DNA of 55,666 bases from Fibrobacter sp. GTDB taxonomy: Bacteria; Fibrobacterota; Fibrobacteria; Fibrobacterales; Fibrobacteraceae. Made by a program: the position numbers and the translations under genes. The first letter of the stretch is position 1; each line of letters opens with the position of its first letter. This document shows, in pieces, positions 16,766 through 26,855 of the stretch. The notes below the pieces were generated by a model that did not search any database, was not told the origin of the DNA, and was given only the letters and a program-made list of their open reading frames with translations. The stretch spans positions 1-55,666 of the forward strand of contig JAGDBD010000051.1 in NCBI GenBank assembly GCA_017959225.1, written 5' to 3'.

Positions 16766-18535
16766 ATGAGCGAATGTTTGCATAAAGATAGCATTGGACC
16801 GGTTTCCTTCTTCGACAAAAAACTGACTCTCGGACGAGACGGTTTTGTTTTGGAAAGTGGAGAAACCCTTCCCGAAGTTTCGGTCCGCTATGAAACTTAC
16901 GGCACTCTCAATGCGGAAAAGTCCAATGTCATTTGGGTTTGTTCTCCGCTGACTGCCGATGCGCACGTCGCAGGCTGGTACAAGCCCGATGACAAACACG
17001 TCGGCTGGTGGGATTCTTTGATCGGCAGCGGCAAAGCTGTCGATACCAACAAATATTTCGTCGTCTGTTCCAATGTTCTCGGAGGCTGCAAAGGCACCAC
17101 AGGGCCAGCAAGCATCGATCCGCGTACCGGCAAACCTTACGGCTCCAAGTTCCCGACAATTACCATCGGCGACATGGTCCACGCTCAAAAACTTCTTGCC
17201 GACGAACTGGGCATTCGCCATTTCTATTGCGTTATCGGAGGCTCCATGGGCGGCTTCCAAGCGATGAAGTGGTCCATTTACTACCCGGAACTCATCGACC
17301 GCGTGATTTTGATCGCCACGTCGCCCGGATTTTCTGCACAAGCTCTCGGTTTTGAAATCGTCGGACGGGATGCGATTACACAAGATCCGAACTTTAACAA
17401 CGGCGATTATTACGACAAGCAGATTCCTGCCGCAGGCCTTGCTAATGCGCGAAAGCTCGCTCACATTACATACCTTTCTGCTAAAGGCATGGAAGCCCGC
17501 TTTACACGGAACGACATCCGCATTGAAAATCCAGAAAAATTCTATTCGGGATCTTCTCTTGAAACTTATCTGGATCATCAGGGTACAAAGTTCGTGGAAC
17601 GTTTTGATGCAAACAGCTATTTGCACATTGCCCATGCCACCGATACCTTTGACCTTGCAACGGAATACGGTTCTCTCGAAAACGCTTTCAAAAACGTTCA
17701 GTCTACATTCTTGAACGTGAACCTTTCCACCGACTGGCTGTTCCCCCCAGACCAGTCCCGTCAAATTACCGAAGCTCTTTTGAACGACGGCAAGGTCGTG
17801 ACAAGCCTTGAACTGGATACAAAGTTCGGCCACGATGGATTCCTGATCGAATGCGGTGCTCTTGGCATGGCCGTATCTCGATTCCTGGGCGGTCACCTGG
17901 GCGAAGTCCAGACGACCGGAACTCCGGCGTTCCACAGTCACAAGGACATTTCGATTATCGATTCGCTGATTCCTGCCGAAGCAAGGGTTTTGGACCTGGG
18001 TGCAGGCGACGGTCTGTTGATCGATTCCCTTTGGAACAAAAAGAAGGTCACGGGCATCGGTGTCGAAAAGAACTTTACGAACATTCTCGGCTGCATTGAA
18101 CGGGACGTCCCGGTGATCGAAAAGAAGTTGAACCTGAAAACCCTCACGTCTTTTGCCGACAACAGTTTCGACTATGCGGTATTCAACCGTACACTTCCGG
18201 AAGTGCGCAATCAAAGACTCATGCTCCGAGAAATCATGCGCATTGCAAAGCATGCGATCATCACATTCCCGAACTTCGGTTCCTGGGAAATGCGCTGGGC
18301 CCTTTGCTACCACGGACGTATGCCGAAGTCTCCGGAATTCCCATACGAATGGTACGAAACTCCTAACATTCACTGCTTTACCTACCGGGACTTTGTACGC
18401 CTCGTCGAAGCGGAACATTTGAAAATCGAAAAGATCATTTCTTTGAACGAACACGGTTTGAGCAAGATCCTGACGAAGCTTGGATTCGTCAACTTGGGCA
18501 CAGAACGCGTTGTGGCAATGGTCAAAAAGGCTTGA
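16766..18535 (+). CDS. metXW: Homoserine O-acetyltransferase fused to MetW methyltransferase-like domain
   Basis: 589 residues from the ATG at 16766; 16760 is an in-frame alternative, and the frame open from 16640 lacks family similarity. Residues 1-380 are MetX: an alpha/beta hydrolase with GGSMGG (nucleophile near Ser160) and LGGCKGTTGPAS. Residues from about 395 are MetW, an SAM-dependent-methyltransferase fold (VLDLGAGDG, DYAVFNRTLPEV, ITFPNFGSWEMR). MetX acetylates homoserine for methionine synthesis, and MetW is its usual partner encoded next door. Here one chain carries both with no stop or frame change. TATATT at 16751-16756 lies just before the start. Confidence 0.93.
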   Translation: MSECLHKDSIGPVSFFDKKLTLGRDGFVLESGETLPEVSVRYETYGTLNAEKSNVIWVCSPLTADAHVAGWYKPDDKHVGWWDSLIGSGKAVDTNKYFVVCSNVLGGCKGTTGPASIDPRTGKPYGSKFPTITIGDMVHAQKLLADELGIRHFYCVIGGSMGGFQAMKWSIYYPELIDRVILIATSPGFSAQALGFEIVGRDAITQDPNFNNGDYYDKQIPAAGLANARKLAHITYLSAKGMEARFTRNDIRIENPEKFYSGSSLETYLDHQGTKFVERFDANSYLHIAHATDTFDLATEYGSLENAFKNVQSTFLNVNLSTDWLFPPDQSRQITEALLNDGKVVTSLELDTKFGHDGFLIECGALGMAVSRFLGGHLGEVQTTGTPAFHSHKDISIIDSLIPAEARVLDLGAGDGLLIDSLWNKKKVTGIGVEKNFTNILGCIERDVPVIEKKLNLKTLTSFADNSFDYAVFNRTLPEVRNQRLMLREIMRIAKHAIITFPNFGSWEMRWALCYHGRMPKSPEFPYEWYETPNIHCFTYRDFVRLVEAEHLKIEKIISLNEHGLSKILTKLGFVNLGTERVVAMVKKA

Positions 18536-18541
18536 TTAAGA

Positions 18542-18547
18542 TATATT
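18542..18547 (+). promoter_or_regulatory. -10 box 6 nt before yicC (possible leaderless start)
   Basis: TATATT followed by TG, then CCAC and the ATG at 18554. TGGTCA, a 4/6 -35 match, lies 17 nt upstream at 18519-18524 inside the end of metXW. There is no Shine-Dalgarno, so the transcript would start within 1-3 nt of the ATG. Confidence 0.55.
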
Positions 18548-18553
18548 TGCCAC

Positions 18554-19432
18554 ATGGCAATTATATCGATGACCGGATACGGCAAGGATGAATTCAAACT
18601 GCACGGTACGCAGTGCACTGTGGAAGTGCGTTCCGTAAACAACCGCTTTCTTGAAATCTCCTGCCATCTCCCTAAAGCATTCTCTTATTTGGAATTCACC
18701 CTCAAGGAAGAAGTCAAAAAATTCCTTGCTCGCGGTTCCGTGAATTTGACAGTCACTTTCGGCGAAAGCGTTGAAGGCTCCGTGCCGACAGGATATTCGA
18801 CGGAAGCTGTAGAAGCTTACCTGAAAATCGCAAAGGACATCAAGTCCAAGTACAACCTGACCGGTGAACCGACCTTGGAACAGGTTCTTTCCCTTCCCAA
18901 CGTCCTCGTTTACGAAAGCGAAGAAAATCAAAAGGAAACAGAAGAACAGATCAAGGCGTCTCTCGACCGCGCTCTGCAATCTTTGGTTCAGATGCGTGAA
19001 AAGGAAGGCTTGAATCTGAAGAAAGATCTGGAAGCTCGCGTTCACGAAATGGATGCAATTCTTGACGAAGTCAAAGTTCTCGATCCGGAACGGATTGTGG
19101 AATGGAAGCAGAAGTTCGAAGACCGCTTGCAGAAGCTCGTCGGCGAAGCGGGACTCGACCCGGTCCGCGTCACGCAAGAAGCAAGCATCATCGCAGATCG
19201 CTTGGACATCAACGAAGAAATCACCCGCTTCAAGAGCCACAATAAGCTTTTCCTTGCCACCCTTGAACAAGGCGCAAACCAAGGTAAAAAGCTCACGTTC
19301 ATCCTGCAAGAAATGGGCCGTGAAGCAAACACCTTGGCCACCAAGTGCCAAAGCGCAAAAATCGCAGCACTTGCAATACGTCTTAAAGACAACGTGGAAA
19401 CCATCCGCGAACAAACGATGAACATCGAATAA
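18554..19432 (+). CDS. yicC: YicC-family endoribonuclease
   Basis: 292 residues, standard length. The N-terminus (SMTGYGKDEF, VEVRSVNNRFLEI) and C-terminus (FILQEMGREANTLATKCQ) are the two conserved YicC blocks. E. coli YicC degrades the small RNA RyhB with PNPase. It stands alone, followed by a strong terminator. Confidence 0.93.
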   Translation: MAIISMTGYGKDEFKLHGTQCTVEVRSVNNRFLEISCHLPKAFSYLEFTLKEEVKKFLARGSVNLTVTFGESVEGSVPTGYSTEAVEAYLKIAKDIKSKYNLTGEPTLEQVLSLPNVLVYESEENQKETEEQIKASLDRALQSLVQMREKEGLNLKKDLEARVHEMDAILDEVKVLDPERIVEWKQKFEDRLQKLVGEAGLDPVRVTQEASIIADRLDINEEITRFKSHNKLFLATLEQGANQGKKLTFILQEMGREANTLATKCQSAKIAALAIRLKDNVETIREQTMNIE

Positions 19433-19450
19433 ACTTTTTCGTTTAACATA

Positions 19451-19480
19451 AAAGCCCGTTCCTTGGAACGGGCTTTTTTT
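19451..19480. terminator. Bidirectional terminator between yicC and ftsZ
   Basis: AAAGCCCGTTC and GAACGGGCTTT form an 11-bp stem around CTTG, followed by a T run. The AAA on the left side allows use by the dcw transcript that ends at ftsZ (19547). Confidence 0.92.
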
Positions 19481-19546
19481 ATAAAAAAAGACTGACGCAG
19501 CAGGGATACCACGTCAGCCTTTGTTGTTGTGGAGTCTTTTTTAGAA

Positions 19547-21109
19547 CTAGAATTCGTCTTCCGAAATGCGATTATTGCCGAGGAAAGCAGGAACACCATA
19601 CAAGCTTTCTTCTGCAGAAATCGATTCTTCAGCGACCTTCGGAGTGGCGATGGTTGCAGCCGGGCGGACGATAGGCTTCTGCATCATGACCGTCTGGGCA
19701 TTGGCTGCTGCATAATCTTCTTCTACAGCAGCCTGACGAGCGTCAAAAGCGGAGCTGTGGAAAGAGCTCGAGAACTGCGGAGCGGTCTGACGGGCCGATT
19801 CCTGAACCGGAGCTTCTTCAATCGCCTGGATCACATGAGTGCGCTGAGTTTGGGAAGTCGGGAAAACGATGGTCTGCTGAGCGGCTTGTGCGGCAACCGG
19901 TTCTACGGCAGGTTGTGCCACCGGCTGAACCCTTTCGACTCGCTGGACAGGAGCCTGCACCGGAGCAGCCTTCGGAGCTTCCTGTTCACGGGCGAGGGAC
20001 ACGAAGTCCACCGTCGGACGTGCCATTGCCGGTTCCACATGGGGAACGCTCTGCTGCGGAGCTGCGGCCTGAACCGGAGCTGCCGGGGCAATCGTTTCTT
20101 CTTCGCTGTTCTTGTCAAAACCGGTTGCGATCACGGTAATGCTTACGCGGTCACCGAGTTCCGGAATCGTCACGTCACCGGCAACGATGTTCGGAACGTT
20201 TTCTTCGCCGATCTGTTCGTAAAGATATGTCAAAGCTTCGTCGTATTCGAACATGGAGAAGTTTTCGCCATGCGCCACGTTGATGAGAGCTCCCGATGCG
20301 CCGCTCACCTTCACATTGTCCAAAAGCGGGCAAGCGATGGCTTCCTGAGCAGCCTTCAAAGTACGGCCTTCACCCGAAGCAGTACCCGTACCCATCAAAG
20401 CGGAACCGCCGTTCTGCATGATCGTACGAGCATCGTTAAAGTCCACATTGATCGTTCCATGGATGAACATGATATCGCAAATGCTGCGGACAGCGTTGCC
20501 AAGAACTTCGTCTACCTTGAGGAATGCTTCCTTCATCGGCGTGTTCTTTTCGATCACATCCATAATGCGCTGGTTGTTGATCACAATGATGGAATCCACA
20601 GACTGGCGAAGGGCTGCAAGGCCTTTTTCCGCATTACGACGGCGAATCGGGCCTTCCCACTTGAACGGCATCGTCACCACGGCGACAGTCAAAATGCCGA
20701 GCTTGTGAGCGATTTCTGCAACAACCGGAGCAGCACCAGTACCCGTACCGCCACCCATACCGGCAGAAATGAAGACCATGTCGGCGCCTTCCAACTTGTG
20801 TTCCACCGTATCCTTGTCTTCCATCAAAGCCTGACGGCCGACTTCCGGCTTTGCACCAGCGCCAAGAGTCTTGGTCGTCTTCTGACCGATTGCAATCTTT
20901 TCGTCGGCAAGGTTATTGTCGAGAGCAAGAGCGTCCGTGTTGATCGCAATGAATTCAACATCCTTGATGTTCATGTTGACCATGCGGTTCACGGCGTTTC
21001 CGCCGGCTCCACCCACACCCACGATCTTGATCTTTGCTTTGTGATCTGCGTTGCTAGGCATGATATGTCTAGTTTCGGAATCAGCCATGTTGTTCAGTTG
21101 TTCGTTCAT
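19547..21109 (-). CDS. ftsZ: Cell division protein FtsZ
   Basis: 520 residues. The tubulin signature [12 protein letters not shown] is at 117-128, and NAVNRMV and NTDALAL lie upstream as expected. The GTPase core ends near residue 335. A Pro/Ala/Gln/Val-rich linker of about 170 residues follows, then a conserved tail (GVPAFL) that binds FtsA. The linker is much longer than in E. coli (383 residues in total). GGGAGAA precedes the ATG. It is the last gene of the dcw cluster. Confidence 0.97.
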   Translation of the reverse strand: MNEQLNNMADSETRHIMPSNADHKAKIKIVGVGGAGGNAVNRMVNMNIKDVEFIAINTDALALDNNLADEKIAIGQKTTKTLGAGAKPEVGRQALMEDKDTVEHKLEGADMVFISAGMGGGTGTGAAPVVAEIAHKLGILTVAVVTMPFKWEGPIRRRNAEKGLAALRQSVDSIIVINNQRIMDVIEKNTPMKEAFLKVDEVLGNAVRSICDIMFIHGTINVDFNDARTIMQNGGSALMGTGTASGEGRTLKAAQEAIACPLLDNVKVSGASGALINVAHGENFSMFEYDEALTYLYEQIGEENVPNIVAGDVTIPELGDRVSITVIATGFDKNSEEETIAPAAPVQAAAPQQSVPHVEPAMARPTVDFVSLAREQEAPKAAPVQAPVQRVERVQPVAQPAVEPVAAQAAQQTIVFPTSQTQRTHVIQAIEEAPVQESARQTAPQFSSSFHSSAFDARQAAVEEDYAAANAQTVMMQKPIVRPAATIATPKVAEESISAEESLYGVPAFLGNNRISEDEF

Positions 21110-21145
21110 TGTGTTCTCCCTGGTTTATTGTTTAAACTTTTTCCA

Positions 21146-22423
21146 TTAGATGTAGTTCTTGAGCATGCTCCAGATACGGCCCAGTTTGCTGCCCACGGAG
21201 CCGACGATTTTCGTCGTACGGGTTTCGCGGCGTTCCTTGGGCTGGTCGTTCAAAGCTGCGTAATACAAAAGTCCTACGCCTGTGGAATGGGTCGGCATGC
21301 AGACGATTTCGCTAAAGCCTTCATCGGGCTTCCGCGGAGCGCCTAAGCGGACCGGTGTTCTTTCAAAAATCTTTTCGGCGAGTTCCTGGGTTCCTTCCAA
21401 GAGCGAAGTTCCGCCGGTGATGACGATGCCTGCACCAAGGCTTCCGTCAAAGCCCTTGTTCTTCAAATCGTCGTGGACCTTCATCAGGATTTCATTCATG
21501 CGGCAGTAAATGATATAGGCCAAATGTTTACGGCTGCAATCTTTTCCCGGACGTCCACCGATTCCCGGAACGGTGAAGGTGACTTCGTCTAACAAATTGG
21601 AACGACGGCAAGTTCCGTACATTTTTTTGATTTCTTCGGCACGGTCCATCGGTGTCGTTAAACCGATCGCAATATCGCTGGTGATGGCGTTGCCCGCGAT
21701 GTCAAACGATACGGTGTAAACCACTTTGTCTTCCTTGAAAACGGCTACATCGGTAGAGGTCGCTCCGATGTCAATAATTGCCACTCCAAGTTCCTTTTCA
21801 TCATTTTCGAGTACGCAGCATGCGTCGGCAAGAGGTTCAAGCACAAGGCCTTTTACCGTGAGTTCAGCGCCTTCGACCGCCTTGCTGATGTTTCGAACGA
21901 TACCCTTCTGAGCGAGCACAAGCTGAACTTCCACGCTCAAGCTTGTACCTTCCATGCCCTGAGGATTCTTGATGCCTCCGCGTTCATCCAGAACGTAGTC
22001 TCCCGGCAAAACGTGGATAATATCCATGTCGGCAGGGCGCTGCACAAGCTGGCTCGCCTGTTCCACGACGCGCTTCATCGCTTCCTTTGTTACCACACCG
22101 TTGAATTCCCGAAGAGGAATCGAAGCCTGGCTTGCAACGGAACGAATGTTGCTTCCGGCAACACCGACATATACTTCCTTCACATCGACGCCGCTGGAAA
22201 GTTCAGCATCGCCTACAGCTTTTTTCAAAGCCTGAACAGTTGCTTCAAGCTCATTGGCATCGCCTTTCTTCAGCGGAGGGTTTCCAAAGCCCAGAATGCG
22301 AACCTTGTTGTTTTCTTCCAGCTGTCCAATAAAGACGCCAATTTTAGAACTACCGATATCGAGCCCAACAATGGTACGGGCAGGATCGATACCGCCGATG
22401 TTTTCCTCTTCTTTTGCCATCAT
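21146..22423 (-). CDS. ftsA: Cell division protein FtsA
   Basis: 425 residues of an actin-like ATPase: phosphate loop VGLDIGSSKIGVF, second loop VAIIDIGATSTDVAVF, adenosine motif GIVITGGTSLLEG. The amphipathic C-terminal helix (LGRIWSMLKNYI) would tether FtsZ filaments to the membrane. It overlaps ftsQ by 4 nt and starts with two ATGs. Confidence 0.96.
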   Translation of the reverse strand: MMAKEEENIGGIDPARTIVGLDIGSSKIGVFIGQLEENNKVRILGFGNPPLKKGDANELEATVQALKKAVGDAELSSGVDVKEVYVGVAGSNIRSVASQASIPLREFNGVVTKEAMKRVVEQASQLVQRPADMDIIHVLPGDYVLDERGGIKNPQGMEGTSLSVEVQLVLAQKGIVRNISKAVEGAELTVKGLVLEPLADACCVLENDEKELGVAIIDIGATSTDVAVFKEDKVVYTVSFDIAGNAITSDIAIGLTTPMDRAEEIKKMYGTCRRSNLLDEVTFTVPGIGGRPGKDCSRKHLAYIIYCRMNEILMKVHDDLKNKGFDGSLGAGIVITGGTSLLEGTQELAEKIFERTPVRLGAPRKPDEGFSEIVCMPTHSTGVGLLYYAALNDQPKERRETRTTKIVGSVGSKLGRIWSMLKNYI

Positions 22424-23229
22424 TTGACCTCTTTTGCAGATGGATATGCGTAAGCGAAACCTTCAAAACGCAAATCCAAAGACTTTACCGAACTCATATT
22501 CTGCGAAAGTCCATCGACCAACAAACGGTAATGGGCGAAGGATTTCTCAGAGACATTCTCTAGCGGGAACAAAACCTTAAAACGCACATTGCGGAAGATG
22601 ACTTCCATTGCATGTTTCTTTTCGTTCACCGCGACTTGCGAAACTTCTTTGTAAAGAGTTTCGTCCGCAGAACGCATCTTCTGAAGGAAAGCTGCGATCT
22701 GCTTGATTTCACGATTCCGTTCAATTGTCGCTACCGGCAGTTCAAGCCCTGCGGATGCGGCAATGGGAAGGATAAGTCCACGTCCCGAATAGGCTTTCCA
22801 CTGGCCTTTTTCGAGAGTTTCCATAATCGGAGTGGTTTCTTCCACATCAATCGTTACCTTCCAGAACATTCCCACATCTACTTTCGCATCTTGCAAAAGC
22901 GGAAGCGAGAGCAAACGGTTCCGAACACTGTCCGCTTGAATCGCCGACATCGGCATACCCGTTTCAAGACCCGCAGTCTGCAAAATTTCTTCCCAAGTCA
23001 GCATGCGGTTGCCGGTGATGTCGATCGTTTTAAGCGTGCGCAGTTCCGCCGGGTTGAATTTGCGGATCCAGAACCACCCTTGCCAAACAGCCACAGCGAG
23101 CACAGCCACAACCAGAAAGATCTTCCAACCTTTCTTCGAAAGCCAACGGCCGACCTTCGCAAGAGCCTGTTTACGCTTCTCGCGGCGATCGTTCATTCGC
23201 TTGATTTCGTTGTAACCGATACGCGCCAT
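22420..23229 (-). CDS. ftsQ: Cell division protein FtsQ/DivIB
   Basis: 269 residues. A short basic cytoplasmic part is followed by one membrane helix (IFLVVAVLAVAVWQGWFW, near 37-54). A POTRA domain (RTLKTIDITGNRMLTWEEIL) and an FtsQ-type beta domain complete it. It links early and late divisome proteins. It sits directly between murC and ftsA, without ddl or murB, which many bacteria place there. Confidence 0.9.
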   Translation of the reverse strand: MARIGYNEIKRMNDRREKRKQALAKVGRWLSKKGWKIFLVVAVLAVAVWQGWFWIRKFNPAELRTLKTIDITGNRMLTWEEILQTAGLETGMPMSAIQADSVRNRLLSLPLLQDAKVDVGMFWKVTIDVEETTPIMETLEKGQWKAYSGRGLILPIAASAGLELPVATIERNREIKQIAAFLQKMRSADETLYKEVSQVAVNEKKHAMEVIFRNVRFKVLFPLENVSEKSFAHYRLLVDGLSQNMSSVKSLDLRFEGFAYAYPSAKEVK

Positions 23230-24615
23230 TTACTTTTTCAAAGCCTCCAAGAAAGGACGTTCCGCTTTCCAGACATCGCCTGCACCCATAAAGAGCACAA
23301 GGTCACCCGGCTTTGCATCTTTTTTCAAAATTTCTAAGGCTTCTTCCTTTGTACCGACAAAGCGTGCATTCTGATGACCGCGAGCCACTGCGGTATCGGA
23401 AATCAGCTTTCCCGAAATTCCAGGAATCGGCTGTTCACGGGCCTTGTAAATTTCAAGGACCAAAAGTTCATCGCAATTGGCGAACACTTCGGCAAAAGCT
23501 TCGTACTGATCACGGGTACGCGTATAAAGATGCGGTTGGAAGACCACAATGACGCGCTTTTCCGGGAACGTATCCCGTGCGCCTTGAAGAGTCGCAGCCG
23601 TTTCCGTCGGATGGTGCGCATAATCGTCGTACACCATCACACCGTTTTCTTCGCCAATGAATTCAAAACGGCGCTTGACTCCTGTAAACTGAGCCAAGGC
23701 TTTGCGAACCACATCCAGCGGGATATGTTCTTCGTTCGAAAGTGCAATTGTGGACGTGGCGTTCAAAACGTTGTGTTTGCCAGGGATCTTCAGGGTGAAT
23801 TCGCCCAAAGATTCGTTGTTCTTAAACACTTCAAAATACGAGATGCCATTTTCGGAACGCACATTGTCGGCCCGGTACATCGCCTGACGGCTAAAGCCGT
23901 AAGTGACAACAGGCTTTGTAAAGCGAGTCAAAACGGACTGGATATTCGGATTGTCAATGCAAACGACCACCTGGCCGTAGAACGGCACCTTATTTGCAAA
24001 GGCGACAAAAGCGTCCTTGATGGCGTCAAGCGTTCCATAAGTATCCAAATGTTCGCGGTCAATATTTGTAATGATGGCAGAAGAAGGCATCATCGAAAGG
24101 AAGCTTCGGTCGAATTCATCGCTTTCCGCAATCAGGTAACGGCCACGGCCAACTTTGGCGCCGCTTCCCTTTCCCTTCACCACGCCGCCCACAATCACCG
24201 TGGGATCTTCGCCGGCAGCTTCCCAAATAGCGCCGAGCATGGAAGTCGTCGTCGTTTTACCGTGAGTTCCGCTTACCGCAAGCGTGTATTTTAAGCGCAT
24301 CAGTTCACCGAGCATTTCCGCACGGCGAATCACCGGAATGCGACGGGTTTTCGCTTCCACAATTTCCGGGTTGTCCATTTTCACAGCAGACGAATAAACG
24401 AGAAGATCCGCATTTTCCACGTTCTTCGCATCGTGAGTCGGGAAAATCTCAAGGCCCAGATCCTTCAGATACTGAATGGCAGGACCGTCACCGGTATCAC
24501 TTCCCGTAACCACGAATCCGTTTTCATGGAGCACTTCTGCAATGCCAGACATTCCGGCGCCGCCGATGCCCACAAAGTGAAGTCTTTTAACACGATTGCT
24601 CGGAATCAAATTCAT
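23230..24615 (-). CDS. murC: UDP-N-acetylmuramate--L-alanine ligase
   Basis: 461 residues from the ATG at 24615, 1 nt after murG. The open frame continues to 24675 but that overlaps murG. It has HFVGIGGAGMSGIAEVL (UDP-binding), SGTHGKTTTTSM (ATP loop), and DYAHHPTE in the C-terminal domain. It adds the first amino acid of the peptidoglycan stem. Confidence 0.96.
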   Translation of the reverse strand: MNLIPSNRVKRLHFVGIGGAGMSGIAEVLHENGFVVTGSDTGDGPAIQYLKDLGLEIFPTHDAKNVENADLLVYSSAVKMDNPEIVEAKTRRIPVIRRAEMLGELMRLKYTLAVSGTHGKTTTTSMLGAIWEAAGEDPTVIVGGVVKGKGSGAKVGRGRYLIAESDEFDRSFLSMMPSSAIITNIDREHLDTYGTLDAIKDAFVAFANKVPFYGQVVVCIDNPNIQSVLTRFTKPVVTYGFSRQAMYRADNVRSENGISYFEVFKNNESLGEFTLKIPGKHNVLNATSTIALSNEEHIPLDVVRKALAQFTGVKRRFEFIGEENGVMVYDDYAHHPTETAATLQGARDTFPEKRVIVVFQPHLYTRTRDQYEAFAEVFANCDELLVLEIYKAREQPIPGISGKLISDTAVARGHQNARFVGTKEEALEILKKDAKPGDLVLFMGAGDVWKAERPFLEALKK

Positions 24616-24616
24616 G

Positions 24617-25693
24617 TTAGCACTCCGCATCCAAAATGGTTTTTGCAATCTGGTCAGCGGCATCTGGCATGCCAATGGACTTTGCCGCTTGCGCCATGCG
24701 GTTCAGCTTTTCTTCATTCGAAAGCAGGTTCTGAACCTTGTTCCAAAGGTCGTTAGGATCACTGTCAAGTTCCACCAAAGCGGCTCCCGCTTTTTCCACA
24801 ACTCGGGCGTTGAATTCCTGATGGTTTGCCGTTGCAAAGGGGAACGGGAAAAGGATCGAAGGCTTTCCAAAGGCGAGGATTTCTGCCAAAGTCGAAGCTC
24901 CTGCACGGCTCACGATCAAATCGGCATGGCCCATATAAGCGTAAATATTGTCCAAAAAAGCGGTCACAGTCACGTTATCCGGAATGTGCGAAACCCGTTC
25001 CCGAATGCTTTCGACGTTCTTTGCACCGGCCTGCCAAACAACAGAAATATCCGTTCTGCCGGCGATGGCGGACAGAGATTCTTCCATTTTTACATTGATA
25101 CCGCGAGCGCCTTGAGAGCCTCCCACAATGAGAACGGACTTGGTGCCTTCGCGAAATTCCTTTGGACGGGGAAGATCTTCGAGTTTCGGCAGTTCACGGA
25201 CCGGGTTACCGAACACCTGAGTTTCGGTATGCGGAAAGAATTTTTGAGCATCTGCTGACGTTACAAAGATCTTTTTCGCATAACGGGATCCGACTTTATT
25301 TGCAACGCCTGCCACCGCATTCTGTTCCTGAATGTACACTGGAATTCCAGCACGACCGGCAGCCATCACAATCGGAAGCGAAACGTAGCCACCTGTAGCC
25401 ACAACCACATCCGGGTTGCGCTTTTTCAAAACCGTTTTCGCACTCTGCACGGCCTTAAAGAGATTGTACGGCAGCGAAAGATTCTGCATAAAAGATCCAC
25501 GGTGCAACGGAACCGCCGTGATTTCATCGAAATCAAAGCGCGGCTTCACCAATCGGGCTTCCATGGAATCCTTGCGCCCAGCAAACGAAATCTGTTCAAC
25601 ACCAAACTTTTTCAGGCTTTCCGCAATGGCAACCGCTGGGAAAACATGTCCACCGGTTCCGCCACATGCAAACAAGAATTTTTTCTGTTTCAT
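24617..25693 (-). CDS. murG: Undecaprenyl-PP-MurNAc-pentapeptide-GlcNAc transferase
   Basis: 358 residues. CGGTGGHVFPAVA is the lipid I loop and VVGGSQGARGIN and SRAGASTLAEIL are the nucleotide-binding segments. It makes lipid II on the inner membrane face. Its 3' and 5' ends are separated from murC and ftsW by 1 nt and a 4-nt overlap respectively. Confidence 0.96.
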   Translation of the reverse strand: MKQKKFLFACGGTGGHVFPAVAIAESLKKFGVEQISFAGRKDSMEARLVKPRFDFDEITAVPLHRGSFMQNLSLPYNLFKAVQSAKTVLKKRNPDVVVATGGYVSLPIVMAAGRAGIPVYIQEQNAVAGVANKVGSRYAKKIFVTSADAQKFFPHTETQVFGNPVRELPKLEDLPRPKEFREGTKSVLIVGGSQGARGINVKMEESLSAIAGRTDISVVWQAGAKNVESIRERVSHIPDNVTVTAFLDNIYAYMGHADLIVSRAGASTLAEILAFGKPSILFPFPFATANHQEFNARVVEKAGAALVELDSDPNDLWNKVQNLLSNEEKLNRMAQAAKSIGMPDAADQIAKTILDAEC

Positions 25694-26841
25694 ACAATCC
25701 TCACATCTTGAGCGCGACTTCTAGGTTCACGAATATCCTGCCCCGTCGTCGACCGAGAAATGTTTAACAAAATGCCAATCGATCCCATCGAAACGATCAA
25801 ATTCGTTCCACCGTAGCTAATGAACGGCATCGGCTGCCCAGTCGTCGGCATCAGACCCGTGCACACAAAAACGTGGAAAATCACGTTAAAAGCAAGCGAA
25901 GACGTTAAGCAAACGGCAAAGTATTTGGCAAAACGGGACTTCGCATTGCGAGCAATCATAAAACCGCGGTAGATGATAAATCCAAACAGAACAAGTACAA
26001 GGGTCGTTCCCAAAAAACCGAGTTCTTCACCGAGCAAGCTAAAAGCCACATCCTTATACGACTCCGGAAGGTAGCCGAGTTTTTGCGTTCCCTGACCGAT
26101 TCCCGTTCCAAACCATCCGCCATGTCCAAGGCTGATCAAAGCATTGTAAAGCTGATAACCGCCATCCTGAATATGTTCTTCCGGGTGAAGCCATGCCTGC
26201 AAACGCTTTAAGCGATACGACGCCGTAAGACCGACCACAAGAGCTATCACAGCCACCGGAATAAAGGATGCAAGCAAAATGCGAAGCTTTACACCCGCCG
26301 TAAAGAAAAGCACATAAGTTGTCGCCCCCACAAGCAGCGCCATGGAGAAGTTCGGCTGTAAAAGAATCAAACCGCAAACGATCACTAGCGTCACCATCGG
26401 CTGAACGTATCCGCGTTTGAAGTTTGTAATTTCATCTCCCAGTTCCGAAAGACGGCGGGACATGTAGGCAAACATCGCGATTTTCATCAGTTCCGAAGGC
26501 TGTAACGAAAATCCGCCAATGGAAAGCCAACGGGCTGCGCCTTTGGTCACAGCGCCGGTCACCACCACCGCCACAAGCGCCACAAGGCAAGCCAAAAAGA
26601 ACGGGTGAGAAAGTCTGTGGAAAATTTTATGGTCCACAAGAGTCGCTAAAGCAAGCCCGCCAAAGCCCAAACCAATCACGCGCAAATGTTTCAGAGCGTA
26701 GAAATAAGAAGGACGCCCCAGTTCCGTCGCATGGAAATTACTTCCACTGTAAATGACAAAAACTCCCAACGCAAGCAATGCAATCATTGCAAGCAGCAAG
26801 GATTTGTCAAATTTCATGATGGAACTCAAGCGGTTATTCAT
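25690..26841 (-). CDS. ftsW: Lipid II polymerase FtsW (SEDS family)
   Basis: 383 residues and about ten membrane helices. Signatures are GAARWLSIGGFSLQPSELMKIA in the large loop (core motif), GILLNISRS at the end, and PTTGQPMPFISYGGTN. It polymerises septal glycan with FtsI. It starts only 14 nt after murF, so mraY and murD, often located here, are absent. Confidence 0.95.
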   Translation of the reverse strand: MNNRLSSIMKFDKSLLLAMIALLALGVFVIYSGSNFHATELGRPSYFYALKHLRVIGLGFGGLALATLVDHKIFHRLSHPFFLACLVALVAVVVTGAVTKGAARWLSIGGFSLQPSELMKIAMFAYMSRRLSELGDEITNFKRGYVQPMVTLVIVCGLILLQPNFSMALLVGATTYVLFFTAGVKLRILLASFIPVAVIALVVGLTASYRLKRLQAWLHPEEHIQDGGYQLYNALISLGHGGWFGTGIGQGTQKLGYLPESYKDVAFSLLGEELGFLGTTLVLVLFGFIIYRGFMIARNAKSRFAKYFAVCLTSSLAFNVIFHVFVCTGLMPTTGQPMPFISYGGTNLIVSMGSIGILLNISRSTTGQDIREPRSRAQDVRIV

Positions 26842-26855
26842 TCTTCTAAACGCCC

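Noticed and set aside
16673-18454. 593-codon minus-strand frame opposite metXW
   Set aside because: Low in recognisable motifs, rich in Arg/Cys/His as expected for the reverse of this coding strand; metXW is clearly real.
19529-21346. 605-codon plus-strand frame opposite ftsZ
   Set aside because: Shadow of ftsZ codon usage; it also crosses the terminator region and the ftsA-ftsZ junction.
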